This document shows, piece after piece, positions 9,087 to 17,638 of a stretch of DNA of 64,000 bases. The DNA lies in the NCBI GenBank assembly GCA_964593705.1, contig CAZQIV010000015.1:1-64000 (forward strand), read 5' to 3'. The notes below the pieces were generated by a model. That model had not been told where the DNA came from. It ran no database searches and saw only the letters and a program-made list of their open reading frames with translations. A program made the position numbers and the translations under genes. The stretch comes from SABY01 sp964593705 (GTDB lineage: Bacteria; Bacteroidota; Bacteroidia; Bacteroidales; 4484-276). The stretch's first letter is position 1; each line of letters starts with the position of its first letter.

Positions 9087-10016
9087 ATGAAAATCATAAA
9101 CCCCCTTTACGACAAAGCCTTTAAGTACTTGATGGAAAACACCAAGTTTGCCCGCAAAGTGTTGTCGGTAATTATGGATGTGGATGTGGAGGAAGTTACC
9201 CTGGGCCAGCAGGAAACAGTTTTCCCTGACGAAAAACGCAGGTTAACACTGTTCCGGCTCGATTTTAAGGCAGTGATTAAGGAAGCTGACGGCAGCCGGA
9301 AAACTGTTCTCATCGAACTGCAAAAATCAAAATATTCAACCGACATTCAGCGCTTTCGGAATTATCTTGGTGCCAATTACATGGCCAAACAAAAAAAGTT
9401 GAGCAAAGTAGAAGAAGCCCCACCGGAATACCATCCTGCCTATCCTATCATCACTATTTATATTTTGGGATATAATCTGAATGATTTGCCCTATATGGCC
9501 GTAACCGTTAACCGTGATGTGATCAACTCGGTGAGCAAGGAAAAAATCCATGTCAAGAGTTTTTTCATCGAGCACCTCACGCATCAATCGCACATTATCC
9601 AGGTAAGGCGATTGCCCGAACAACGAAGAACACGCTTAGAGAATTTTATGGTTTTGTTTAACCAGGCATGGCGTACCGACAAAGAATACATCATCGATTT
9701 GCAGGAAACCCCCGAAGAGTTTAGCGACATTGCCCAATACCTGCAAGGCCCGCTGATGGATGACACCTTTCGCCGCAACCTTGAAGCCGAAGAAGAAATC
9801 GACACCATTTTTGATGAGCAGGAGGCCAAATATTTAAAACAAATTGTTGAAGCCGAGGAAAGGGAAAAAAAAGAACGCAGGCAAAAAGAAGAAGAGCGAA
9901 GGCAAAAAGAATCCTTAACCCAAAAGTTGGCGATCCACATGAAGCAGAGTGGCGCAAGCATCAAGGATATTATAAATGAAACAGGCTTGAGTACTGATGA
10001 AATTATTGATTTGTAG
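9087..10016 (+). CDS. Rpn family PD-(D/E)XK nuclease, tandem copy 4
   Basis: 309 residues. The first 260 residues are shared with the other copies. The tail has two ERRQKE-like heptads (KKERRQKEEERRQKES) and unique changes near the end (LTQK for LAQK, SIKD for SIDD). It carries the most diverged 3' end of the array, and the sequence after its stop is unrelated to the 97-bp spacers, marking the array boundary. Codon-224 internal initiation would give 86 residues. The neighbour on the far side, 121 bp away, is a sigma factor gene. Confidence 0.85.
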   Translation: MKIINPLYDKAFKYLMENTKFARKVLSVIMDVDVEEVTLGQQETVFPDEKRRLTLFRLDFKAVIKEADGSRKTVLIELQKSKYSTDIQRFRNYLGANYMAKQKKLSKVEEAPPEYHPAYPIITIYILGYNLNDLPYMAVTVNRDVINSVSKEKIHVKSFFIEHLTHQSHIIQVRRLPEQRRTRLENFMVLFNQAWRTDKEYIIDLQETPEEFSDIAQYLQGPLMDDTFRRNLEAEEEIDTIFDEQEAKYLKQIVEAEEREKKERRQKEEERRQKESLTQKLAIHMKQSGASIKDIINETGLSTDEIIDL

Positions 10017-10137
10017 AAAAACACTCGGAATCTCAGATAAGACAATTGTGTAGCTAAAATTTACTCTCTAACCATACCTCATTTCAGTCTAATATTATCC
10101 CACATGTTTACATTTTAAATCTCAAAACGACATTAAA

Positions 10138-10836
10138 ATGGATGATGAAAACAGAATGTTGAACGGAATAAAAACAAATGATGCAGTAATTTGGAATGAA
10201 CTGTACAACGATTTGATGCCGGTGGCCATTAGTTTTGTTACGAAAAACTCCGGTAGCCCCGATGACGCAAAAGACCTGATTCAGGATGCATTAATGAAAA
10301 TTTTGTTAAAATGCCGAAAAGGATACCAGCATGAAAATATCAAGGCTATAATTGTTAGGCGGTTAAAATGGGACTGGCTCGCTATGTTGAGATCGAACAA
10401 AAAGAAACAAGAAATTGAGATTGAAACTCCTAAGGTAAATACCGGTTTCAATTATGATGAAGATGAGAAAATGTCGAAATTAAAAATTAATATCAAAAAA
10501 CGTTTTAAGCTGTCAGGTAAATATTTTAACAAATTAAAAACGAAATGCTGTACAGAAGACTTTTTAAACTATGATAATTTAAATGAGATTCAGAAAAAAA
10601 TGATTAAGACTTTATTGATGATGGAAAAAAGCAATCCTGTGTGTAAAAAGCTTTTGTTGTTAACAGAGTTTTTACCCATTTCAGATTCAAAATTAATAGC
10701 TGAAGAAATGGGCTACATAAAGGAGGATACAGCAGGGGGAATAAAAAGCGGGCTGGATATATTGAGTACCTCAAAAAACAGATGCCTGAAAAAGTTTAAA
10801 CAGATTTTATTAAACAGTAAAAACCATACACAATGA
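10138..10836 (+). CDS. Divergent ECF-like sigma-70 family RNA polymerase sigma factor
   Basis: 232 residues. The region 2-like part (about 18-92) reads ...WNELYNDLMPVAISFVTKNSG..PDDAKDLIQDALMKILLKCRKGY..., with the acidic 'DDAKDLIQDALMK' helix of sigma2. The region 4-like part (about 165-228) has a conserved architecture: CKKLLLLTEFLPISDSKLIAEEMGY followed by KNRCLKKFKQIL. A long Lys-rich linker (about 92-160) separates them, longer than in typical ECF factors. The stop overlaps the next gene's ATG by 4 bp, so translation is coupled to a membrane protein that looks like its anti-sigma factor. The family is clear at low identity; target promoters are unknown. Confidence 0.7.
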   Translation: MDDENRMLNGIKTNDAVIWNELYNDLMPVAISFVTKNSGSPDDAKDLIQDALMKILLKCRKGYQHENIKAIIVRRLKWDWLAMLRSNKKKQEIEIETPKVNTGFNYDEDEKMSKLKINIKKRFKLSGKYFNKLKTKCCTEDFLNYDNLNEIQKKMIKTLLMMEKSNPVCKKLLLLTEFLPISDSKLIAEEMGYIKEDTAGGIKSGLDILSTSKNRCLKKFKQILLNSKNHTQ

Positions 10837-11522
10837 TACAAAATAGCGACATCGAACTCATCGAAAAACACCTGGCCGGTAATTTGACCGAAAAGGAGAA
10901 AAAGGATTTCGATGAAAAAAATAAATCCGACAAGGAATTTTCGAAAGAAGTAACTTTTAGGGAAGATTTGAAAGTTGCCGGCGAACGGGTTGTAAGTGCC
11001 GAGTTCAAAGCTATGTTTCATAATATCCATACCGATAGCGTCAATAAAAAGAAAAGAGCTAAGAAGTTTTACCTGTATAGCACAATCGTGGTTTCTGCCG
11101 CCGCTATTGCGATATTGTTTTTCTTTATTGGTAATCCGCTGGGTGAAAATCGTAAGATAGAAAGTTACATTGCAAAGGCCGGAGGAATTACCACTTTGTC
11201 TATCCCAAATATTTCGTATCTCAAGTTTAAATCACCTGAAGAGGCCGGACATCATTCTTTTGGAGAACTTCAGGTGGCTTTTATCAGAAATGACGATTAT
11301 TGCAACAAACATGATCGATACTTTTTCAAAAGAGAAGTTTTGTATTTGTTTAAACAGCCTGACGATACCACAAACTTTTTTTACAAACTCGAAGGTAACG
11401 GCAAACGAATTTATTATCTGTGTAGGAACAAGCAGTTGTTTAGCCTAAAGGATATAAAAGAAAATAGGCTATTTGATTTACAACCTGTAAATGATATTGA
11501 TCTGAAAAATTATTGCCGATGA
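10833..11522 (+). CDS. Membrane-spanning anti-sigma-like protein
   Basis: 229 residues, overlapping the sigma gene (ATG at 10833 inside its last codons). The N-terminus (1-50) reads IELIEKHLAGNLTEKEKKDFDEK, the pattern of anti-sigma N-terminal helices, but no zinc-binding HxxxCxxC is present. One transmembrane helix at about 79-100 (FYLYSTIVVSAAAIAILFFFIG) follows a basic stretch (KKKRAKK), placing the N-terminus in the cytoplasm and residues 101-229 in the periplasm. Topology and overlap support a sigma-sequestering role released by periplasmic signals. The anti-sigma role is inference from context. Confidence 0.6.
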   Translation: MIQNSDIELIEKHLAGNLTEKEKKDFDEKNKSDKEFSKEVTFREDLKVAGERVVSAEFKAMFHNIHTDSVNKKKRAKKFYLYSTIVVSAAAIAILFFFIGNPLGENRKIESYIAKAGGITTLSIPNISYLKFKSPEEAGHHSFGELQVAFIRNDDYCNKHDRYFFKREVLYLFKQPDDTTNFFYKLEGNGKRIYYLCRNKQLFSLKDIKENRLFDLQPVNDIDLKNYCR

Positions 11523-11534
11523 GAAAATGGAAAT

Positions 11535-11675
11535 ATGCTTAAAGTATTTATACTCATCTCAATAATTGGTAGTACATCTGCTTTAAAACGAATATTAAAC
11601 TTGAACTCTTCCAATAGGGCTTATCCGGATTATTGTTTTTATAATTTTAAAATGAATATTGAATCTCTTTCATAG
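11535..11675 (+). CDS. Small ORF after the sigma operon, possibly a remnant
   Basis: 46 codons. The N-terminus MLKVFILISIIGSTSALKRI resembles a signal peptide. A second start, ATG at 11519 overlapping the anti-sigma stop, gives MRKWKYA and then a stop. The two could be a frameshifted leader of one exported protein. The rest of the 11523-11826 stretch holds only the leuS promoter. No function is recognised and it may be non-coding. Confidence 0.2.
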   Translation: MLKVFILISIIGSTSALKRILNLNSSNRAYPDYCFYNFKMNIESLS

Positions 11676-11784
11676 AAACCCACTTTCCAATAACACTCCT
11701 CTGCTTATTGAGTATTAATCCCATCAATAACCATCCCTTAATAATCAATTCATCTCATCACATAAATTATTGCCATACTTTTTC

Positions 11785-11792
11785 TACTTTTG
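11785..11792 (+). promoter_or_regulatory. Promoter box of leuS
   Basis: TACTTTTG (TAnnTTTG). A start site about 7 bp downstream would lie after an upstream in-frame ATG at 11770, so it supports the ATG at 11827 as the true leuS start. Confidence 0.55.
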
Positions 11793-11826
11793 CACCCAAT
11801 TTTTTTATATTAAAAATAGAAATACA

Positions 11827-14625
11827 ATGGATTACAATTTTCAGGATATCGAAAAAAAATGGCAAAAGTACTGGAGCGATAATAAAACCTTCAAAGCTGA
11901 TAATAACTCTGACAAACCCAAATATTACGTGTTGGATATGTTTCCTTATCCTTCCGGATCGGGGCTGCATGTTGGTCACCCCTTAGGGTATATTGCATCC
12001 GATATTTACGCGCGGTATAAAACCCTTAATGGGTTCAATGTTCTCCATCCCATGGGTTACGATGCTTACGGGCTACCCGCCGAACAGTATGCCATCAAAA
12101 CCGGAACCCATCCCGAAATTACAACCGAAAAAAACGTAAAAAGATACAGGCAGCAATTAGACCATATTGGCTTTGCCTACGACTGGGATCGTGAAGTAAA
12201 AACCAGCGACCCCAAATATTACAAATGGACACAATGGACTTTCATCCAGCTATTCAACCATTGGTTCGATAACAAAACCGGCAAAGCACAAACCATTGAA
12301 GACCTGTTGAAGCACTTCGAAAATCATGGAGATAGTTTGCTTGATGCCGCTTGCGATGAACATGATGCTTTTGATGCTGCCGCATGGAAAGCCATGGATG
12401 AAAAGCAGCAACAGGAAATGCTAATGAATTACCGGCTCGCCTATCTTGCTGATACCATGGTTAACTGGTGTCCTGAACTGGGAACCGTTCTGGCCAACGA
12501 TGAGGTGAGCGAGGGCTTTTCGGTGCGCGGCGGCCATCCCGTGGTAAGAAAAGAAATGAGGCAGTGGTCGCTCAGAATCACAGCTTATGCCGAGCGTTTG
12601 CTCGAAGGCCTCGACAGGGTGGATTGGTTCGATTCTGTTAAAGACATCCAACGCAACTGGATTGGCCGATCGGAAGGAGCCTCAGTAACTTTTGAGGTTG
12701 AAGATCACCCCGAAACCATCGGGGTTTTCACAACCCGCCCTGATACACTTTATGGGGCAACATTTATGGTTTTAGCGCCCGAACACGAGTATGCACTTGC
12801 ACTTACCACACCACAAAATCGCGGCCCGGTAAGGGAATATATCGAAAAATCAAAAAATCGTTCGGAGCGCGAACGCATGGCCGAAGTAAGCAAAATTACG
12901 GGGGTTTTCACAGGATCGGTTGCCATCAACCCGCTCAATGGTGAGCACATGAAAATTTATGTTGCTGATTACGTTTTGGCGGGCTATGGCACGGGAGCTA
13001 TCATGGCTGTTCCAGCCCACGACAACCGCGACTTTGCTTTTGCCAAACATTTTCTGCTTCCCATTTTTCAGGTGGTGCACAAAAAAGATGAAGTAATGAT
13101 CGACCCACGCGAATGGGATGACTCTTACGATGCAAAAGATGGCGAAATGATCAACTCCGGAATAATCACCGGAATGGAGGTGTTGCCCGCCATCAGCAAA
13201 ATAATCGACCATCTCGAAGAAGAAGGAATAGGGAAAAGACAAATTAACTACCGCCTTCGCGATGCAGCATTCAGCCGTCAACGATATTGGGGTGAGCCAT
13301 TTCCTGTTTATTACAAAAATGATATCCCTTATGTATTCGATGAAAAAGACCTCCCTTTAGAGTTACCTCCGGTTGATAAATATTTGCCCACCGAAACAGG
13401 TGAGCCCCCTTTGGCCCGGGCCAAAAACTGGCAAACAAAAGAAGGATATCCAATCGAAACCAATACCATGCCCGGGTTTGCCGGCTCAAGCGGATATTAT
13501 TTCAGGTATATGGATCCTCACAACGATGAAGCCTATTTTTCGAAAGAAGCCAATGCTTACTGGAAGAGCGTTGACCTGTATTTTGGTGGTGACGAACATG
13601 CCACCGGCCACCTGATTTATGCACGATTCTGGAATAAATTTCTCTTCGACCTCGGATTGGCTTGTGAAGATGAACCCTTTAAAAAAATGATAAATCAGGG
13701 CAAAATTCAGGGTCGATCAAGTATAATGTATCGCTTAAAAAACAAGAATACTTTCGTATCATTAGGTTTAAGAAAAGATTATAATAACGAAGAGATTTCG
13801 CCCATTCACGTTGATATAAGCCTTGTGAATGAACATGATGAACTTGATATTGACGCATTCACAGCATCGCACCCCGAGAATGCAAATGCTGAGTTTTTGC
13901 TCGAAAACGGGAAATATATTTGTGGATTCGAAATCGAAAAAATGTCGAAGTCGCTCTATAATGTTGAAAATCCTGATGAGATTATCGAAAAGTATGGGGC
14001 GGATACTTTCAGGCTTTACGAGATGTTTTTGGGGCCACTCAAAAACCACAAACCCTGGGACACCAAAGGAATTGAGGGCGTTTTCAGATTTATCAGAAAA
14101 CTCTGGCGTTTGTTCCACGATGAAAATAATGCTTTCCTTATCTCTGAAGAAAAGCCAACTCAGGCCGAGCTTAAAGTGATTCATCGCACCATAAAAATGG
14201 TGAAAGATGATATCGAACGCTTTTCGTTCAACACAGGTGTGAGCAATTTTATGATTTGTGTAAACGAATTGCAGGAACTAAAATGCAACAAGCGCGTAGT
14301 TCTCGAAGATTTGGTTAAGATCATTTCGCCTTATGCTCCGCACATTGCCGAAGAACTCTGGGCTCAGTTAGGGCATACCGAAAGCGTTACCCTGGAAACC
14401 TTTCCCGAATACAACGAAAAATATCTTACCGAAAGCGAATTTGAGTATCCCGTTTCATTTAACGGCAAAATGAGATTCAAACTCACACTGCCCCTTGATA
14501 TGCCAAAAGATGAAATTGAGAAGATTGCTTTGGCTGCCGATGAAGCCAAAAAATGGATCGAAGGGAAACAAATTCGAAAAGTAATTGTTGTGCCAAAGAA
14601 AATTATAAATATTGTGGTGGGATAA
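11827..14625 (+). CDS. leuS: Leucyl-tRNA synthetase
   Basis: 932 residues. This class I aminoacyl-tRNA synthetase charges tRNA-Leu in the cytoplasm. The HIGH motif is HVGH at 48-51 (GSGLHVGHPLGY) and the KMSKS motif is exact at 705-709. The CP1 editing domain shows TTRPDTLYGATF and MAVPAHDNRDFAFA. An insertion (about 155-205, acidic and Ala-rich, 'DAACDEHDAFDAAAWKAMDE') before the editing domain is seen in Bacteroidota LeuRS. The start was chosen at MDYNFQDIEKKWQKYW because the promoter box lies between it and the upstream ATG. The gene is intact and single, with no T-box. It sits beside accessory genes only by position. Confidence 0.97.
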   Translation: MDYNFQDIEKKWQKYWSDNKTFKADNNSDKPKYYVLDMFPYPSGSGLHVGHPLGYIASDIYARYKTLNGFNVLHPMGYDAYGLPAEQYAIKTGTHPEITTEKNVKRYRQQLDHIGFAYDWDREVKTSDPKYYKWTQWTFIQLFNHWFDNKTGKAQTIEDLLKHFENHGDSLLDAACDEHDAFDAAAWKAMDEKQQQEMLMNYRLAYLADTMVNWCPELGTVLANDEVSEGFSVRGGHPVVRKEMRQWSLRITAYAERLLEGLDRVDWFDSVKDIQRNWIGRSEGASVTFEVEDHPETIGVFTTRPDTLYGATFMVLAPEHEYALALTTPQNRGPVREYIEKSKNRSERERMAEVSKITGVFTGSVAINPLNGEHMKIYVADYVLAGYGTGAIMAVPAHDNRDFAFAKHFLLPIFQVVHKKDEVMIDPREWDDSYDAKDGEMINSGIITGMEVLPAISKIIDHLEEEGIGKRQINYRLRDAAFSRQRYWGEPFPVYYKNDIPYVFDEKDLPLELPPVDKYLPTETGEPPLARAKNWQTKEGYPIETNTMPGFAGSSGYYFRYMDPHNDEAYFSKEANAYWKSVDLYFGGDEHATGHLIYARFWNKFLFDLGLACEDEPFKKMINQGKIQGRSSIMYRLKNKNTFVSLGLRKDYNNEEISPIHVDISLVNEHDELDIDAFTASHPENANAEFLLENGKYICGFEIEKMSKSLYNVENPDEIIEKYGADTFRLYEMFLGPLKNHKPWDTKGIEGVFRFIRKLWRLFHDENNAFLISEEKPTQAELKVIHRTIKMVKDDIERFSFNTGVSNFMICVNELQELKCNKRVVLEDLVKIISPYAPHIAEELWAQLGHTESVTLETFPEYNEKYLTESEFEYPVSFNGKMRFKLTLPLDMPKDEIEKIALAADEAKKWIEGKQIRKVIVVPKKIINIVVG

Positions 14626-14685
14626 GCCTGCAATTTTTTGCTCAAATTGTAGTTTTATCAGGGCTTAAGAAAATTATCATTATTA

Positions 14686-15486
14686 ATGAAAAACCTCGTA
14701 TTCGTCCTCACTTCAAGCTTTCTATTGTTACTGTCCAATGCTTCGGGTCAGGACTTTGTTTTTAGGGAACTCGAAAACAACGCCTTTCAGGCGGGGGAAA
14801 GCCTAAAATATAAGGTGTATTATGAGTCGATGCTAACAGGCAAAGTAAATGCAGGTACTGCAATTTTGGAGGTAAAAGAAAGCAACCGGCGTTTCTACGA
14901 CAGAGAAACTTACCATATTTCTGGAATCGGAAAATCAAATGCTGCCTTCGATATGTTTTTCAAGGTAAGGGATAAGTACGAATCTTATGTTGACAAACAA
15001 GGCCTTTTCCCATATTTATTTATCAGGAAAACCAAAGAAGGTGGTTATGTTTATAATGATGAGGTTTATTTTGATCATGAAAATCTGACAGCGAAAAGCT
15101 CCCGCAAAACCAAAAAGATAACTTCATATATTCAGGATATTGTTTCCGCTTCCTATTATACCCGTACACTAAGTGCTGATACCCTGGAGGAAGGGGATTA
15201 CATTTCTGTCAATTTTTTTCTGGATGACTCGGCCTATATTTCGGTTATTCAGTTTGAAGGCCGGCAAAATGTGGAAACGGAACTCGGTGTTTTCAGGTGC
15301 CTTACCTTTAAGCCCATGGTTGCAACCGGTGAGGTTTTCAGCAATTCATATCCCATGACTCTTTGGATTACCGATGATGAAAACAAAATGCCTGTTCTTG
15401 GGAAATCAGCCGTTATTGTTGGGTCTGTAAAAATGGAACTGATAAAATATTCCGGGTTAAAAAATCCTGTTAAGGCTCTACATTAA
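14686..15486 (+). CDS. DUF3108 family exported protein
   Basis: 266 residues. A signal peptide (1-21, ending SNASGQD) leads into a DUF3108 (PF11306) domain. Recognisable points are the opening 'FQAGESLKYKVYYESMLTGKVNAGTA', read in parts, 'GKSNAAFDMFFKVRDKYESYVD', 'YLFIRKTKEGGY' and the closing 'MTLWITDDENKMPVLGKS'. DUF3108 proteins are periplasmic beta-rich proteins of unknown function, common downstream of core genes in Bacteroidota. It starts 60 bp after leuS and may be co-transcribed with it. Confidence 0.8.
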   Translation: MKNLVFVLTSSFLLLLSNASGQDFVFRELENNAFQAGESLKYKVYYESMLTGKVNAGTAILEVKESNRRFYDRETYHISGIGKSNAAFDMFFKVRDKYESYVDKQGLFPYLFIRKTKEGGYVYNDEVYFDHENLTAKSSRKTKKITSYIQDIVSASYYTRTLSADTLEEGDYISVNFFLDDSAYISVIQFEGRQNVETELGVFRCLTFKPMVATGEVFSNSYPMTLWITDDENKMPVLGKSAVIVGSVKMELIKYSGLKNPVKALH

Positions 15487-15570
15487 TTTGAAAATTAAAG
15501 CCGCTTCGCGGGAGTCACCCTCCAGACAAAACAGGCAGCACCCATCTATAAATCAAAGAAAAAAGTTATC

Positions 15571-15635
15571 ATCGAATTACACTAATTAATCAAATTATTA
15601 CCTGCCTTTGGCAGGTACAATTCGTGTAATTCGAT
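15571..15635. repeat. Palindromic intergenic element
   Basis: ATCGAATTACAC (15571-15582) is the inverse of GTGTAATTCGAT (15624-15635), with a nested hairpin CCTGCCTTTGGCAGG (15601-15615) between. It lies in the gene-free stretch 15487-15794, where I see nothing else. The ATCGAATTAC core also opens each unit of the tandem repeat at 50797-51090. Confidence 0.5.
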
Positions 15636-15794
15636 CAATTAGATGACAAAAAAATATCGTTAACATGTTAGCATTAGTGACTTTTTAAGAGCCTAGTAGA
15701 GTAATTTGAAGCTTGCTTTTACAACACCGGAATTTATTAGCTATTTAAAAAAATATCATTGAGTTTAGTCTGAGAATCCCACTAATATTGAGGT

Positions 15795-16853
15795 ATGGAT
15801 TTTACAACACTTACAAAAAATAAAATTTTAGAAGCATTATCGCTGGAAGGGGAGGCGCTACAATTGCTTTACGATTACGCGGCACAGGTAAAACAGCGCC
15901 ATGTTGGCAACAAAGTGTATTACCGGGGACTGATTGAATACTCGAACCGCTGTGTGAAAAACTGCTTTTATTGCGGGGTGCGGCGCGACAATAAAAATGT
16001 GGATCGCTATACCCTCGAAGACAGTGAAGTGATTGCAGCGGCAAGGCTGGCCCACAAAAAGCAGTTTGGCTCGCTTGTGTTGCAATCGGGCGAAAGGTGT
16101 GATAATTATTTTGTGGAGAAGGTGGCTTTTTTACTGCGCGAAATTAAAAAGGAAACGGGGGGCGAGATGCATGTAACCCTTTCGATGGGCGAGCAAAGCC
16201 GGGAAACGTATGATCTGTGGCGCGAAAGTGGCGCCCATCGCTACCTGTTGCGCATAGAGGCATCCAATCGTAAATTGTATAAAAAACTGCATCCCTATGA
16301 TGATTTGCACAGTTTTGATAAAAGAATTGAAGCCCTGGAATTGTTACGCGATACCGGATACCAGGCAGGAACAGGTGTAATGATCGGCTTGCCCTTTCAA
16401 AGCCTGGAAGATCTGGCTAACGATTTATTGTTCATTAATAAAGCGGATGTGGATATGGTGGGGATGGGTCCTTATATTGAGCACGAGGCCACGCCCTTGT
16501 TTCGGTATAAAGACCAACTTCTGCCCGAAGAAAAGCGTTTTGAGTTGTCGATGAAAATGGTGGCTTTGCTCCGCATTTTGATGCCAGACATCAACATAGC
16601 AGCAACTACTGCCATGCAAACGCTGCATCCCCGGGGTCGCGAGTTTGCGCTGAAAATCGGAGCCAACGTCATTATGCCCAATCTAACGCCCCTCAAGTAC
16701 CGCGAAGGATACCTGCTTTACGAAAACAAGCCCAATATTCACGAAGAAACGGATGTAAGTCTCGAAAACCTCCAACACTCCATTGAGCAGGCCGGGTGCG
16801 TTTTGGCTCTTGGCGAGTGGGGCGATTCAAAGCGATTTCGTGAGAGGGGGTGA
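15795..16853 (+). CDS. hydE: [FeFe]-hydrogenase H-cluster maturase HydE (radical SAM)
   Basis: 352 residues. The radical SAM CxxxCxxC motif is C53-C57-C60 (NRCVKNCFYCGVRRDN), the characteristic HydE context, followed by 'QFGSLVLQSGE' and a BATS-type C-terminal region. HydE works with HydF and HydG to build the di-iron subcluster of the H-cluster, most likely acting on the synthon before the HydF step. Neither hydF nor hydG is in this window. The gene stands alone between leuS/DUF3108 and a CBS gene, but an [FeFe]-hydrogenase-like sensor lies 45 kb away. BioB/PylB-like relatives are the alternative; the motif context favours HydE. Confidence 0.88.
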   Translation: MDFTTLTKNKILEALSLEGEALQLLYDYAAQVKQRHVGNKVYYRGLIEYSNRCVKNCFYCGVRRDNKNVDRYTLEDSEVIAAARLAHKKQFGSLVLQSGERCDNYFVEKVAFLLREIKKETGGEMHVTLSMGEQSRETYDLWRESGAHRYLLRIEASNRKLYKKLHPYDDLHSFDKRIEALELLRDTGYQAGTGVMIGLPFQSLEDLANDLLFINKADVDMVGMGPYIEHEATPLFRYKDQLLPEEKRFELSMKMVALLRILMPDINIAATTAMQTLHPRGREFALKIGANVIMPNLTPLKYREGYLLYENKPNIHEETDVSLENLQHSIEQAGCVLALGEWGDSKRFRERG

Positions 16854-16954
16854 TTTCACTAAAAACGCGATAGTAGCTAATACGAAAGTAATTTGTTTAA
16901 AAAAACAACGTTTTAGAAGCAAATTGAAAACATTTTGTTATTATTTTATAAACC

Positions 16955-17620
16955 ATGACAGCCATTGAATTTGTAAGTGATTTGATAATACCGCTTGGTC
17001 TTGACGACAAAATATCAACCGGTCTTCGGTACATGGATGAAAACCACGTTGCCCATCTTCCGGTTACCAATCAAAAAAAGTTTCTTGGAATTGTAGCCGA
17101 GGATGATTTGTTAATGATCGACAATCATGAATCAGCAGTGCATAATTTGGTTAGTACCTTGCAGCAGATTAAAATTGACCAGCACGATCACATTTATAAT
17201 GCCTTTAAAATTATTTCCGAAAAACAGATTGGCTTACTTCCGGTTACCGACAGCGCTGATTTTTATCTTGGTTCTATATTGCGTGAGGACATGGTGGATG
17301 AAGCCTCGGAAATACTATCGGCTGGCAATCCGGGAGGGATAATTGTGCTCCAGGTAAGCGAAAATAATTTTTCATTATCAGAAGTTTCAAGACTGGTTGA
17401 GTCGAATGACGTTAAAATATTAAGTGTTGGAATCCGATCAGTTCCCGGCGCTTCACTATTGCATATTACCCTCAAACTTAATAAAATAAACATCGAACCG
17501 GTAATTCAAACCTTTAACAGGTTTCAATATGAAATAATTACTTATTTTGGTGAAAATGAAAAAGATGAAGCCTTGCTTCGCGAACGCTATGATTCGTTAA
17601 TGCAATACCTTAACATCTAA
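16955..17620 (+). CDS. CBS-pair protein with C-terminal ACT-like domain
   Basis: 221 residues. Two CBS motifs are seen at about 1-60 (ENHVAHLPVTNQKKFLGIVAEDDLL) and 70-130 (EKQIGLLPVTDSADFYLGSILREDMV), given here in outline. They are followed by a region (about 140-215) with the beta-alpha-beta character of an ACT domain. CBS pairs bind adenosyl ligands; proteins of this size are usually small regulatory subunits. It is cytoplasmic, with no signal peptide. It precedes the Omp85-like gene and nadK. The specific ligand and partner are unknown. Confidence 0.75.
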   Translation: MTAIEFVSDLIIPLGLDDKISTGLRYMDENHVAHLPVTNQKKFLGIVAEDDLLMIDNHESAVHNLVSTLQQIKIDQHDHIYNAFKIISEKQIGLLPVTDSADFYLGSILREDMVDEASEILSAGNPGGIIVLQVSENNFSLSEVSRLVESNDVKILSVGIRSVPGASLLHITLKLNKINIEPVIQTFNRFQYEIITYFGENEKDEALLRERYDSLMQYLNI

Positions 17621-17638
17621 ATACACAAACCCGCCCCT

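Larger units (their letters stand above)
5922..10016 (+). repeat. Four-copy tandem gene array (Rpn), period about 1.0-1.1 kb
   Basis: Copies start at 5922, 6991, 7997 and 9087. About 780 bp of coding sequence is the same in all four at the protein level (and nearly so in DNA), and the three 97-bp spacers (6894-6990, 7900-7996, 8990-9086) read as identical. Variation is confined to the last 40-70 codons. Copies 1 and 3 share tail and synonymous sites, differing by a 21-bp insertion (KEAKKRE). Copies 2 and 4 share other synonymous sites, such as GATGAGCAGGAGGCC. Confidence 0.9.

Noticed and set aside
5922..10016. Insertion sequence transposases (the common 'Rpn/PD-(D/E)XK transposase' annotation)
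   Set aside because: No terminal inverted repeats or target duplications flank the copies, and the tandem arrangement with identical spacers argues for gene duplication.
2441..11522. Type III-E (craspase) CRISPR system
   Set aside because: The TPR-CHAT protein carries a signal peptide and membrane anchor, and no Cas7-11 or repeats are present; only the general logic is comparable.
15795..16853. Biotin synthase (BioB)
   Set aside because: The CxxxCxxC context NRCVKNCFYCGVRRDN and the C-terminal region fit HydE; no other biotin gene is near.
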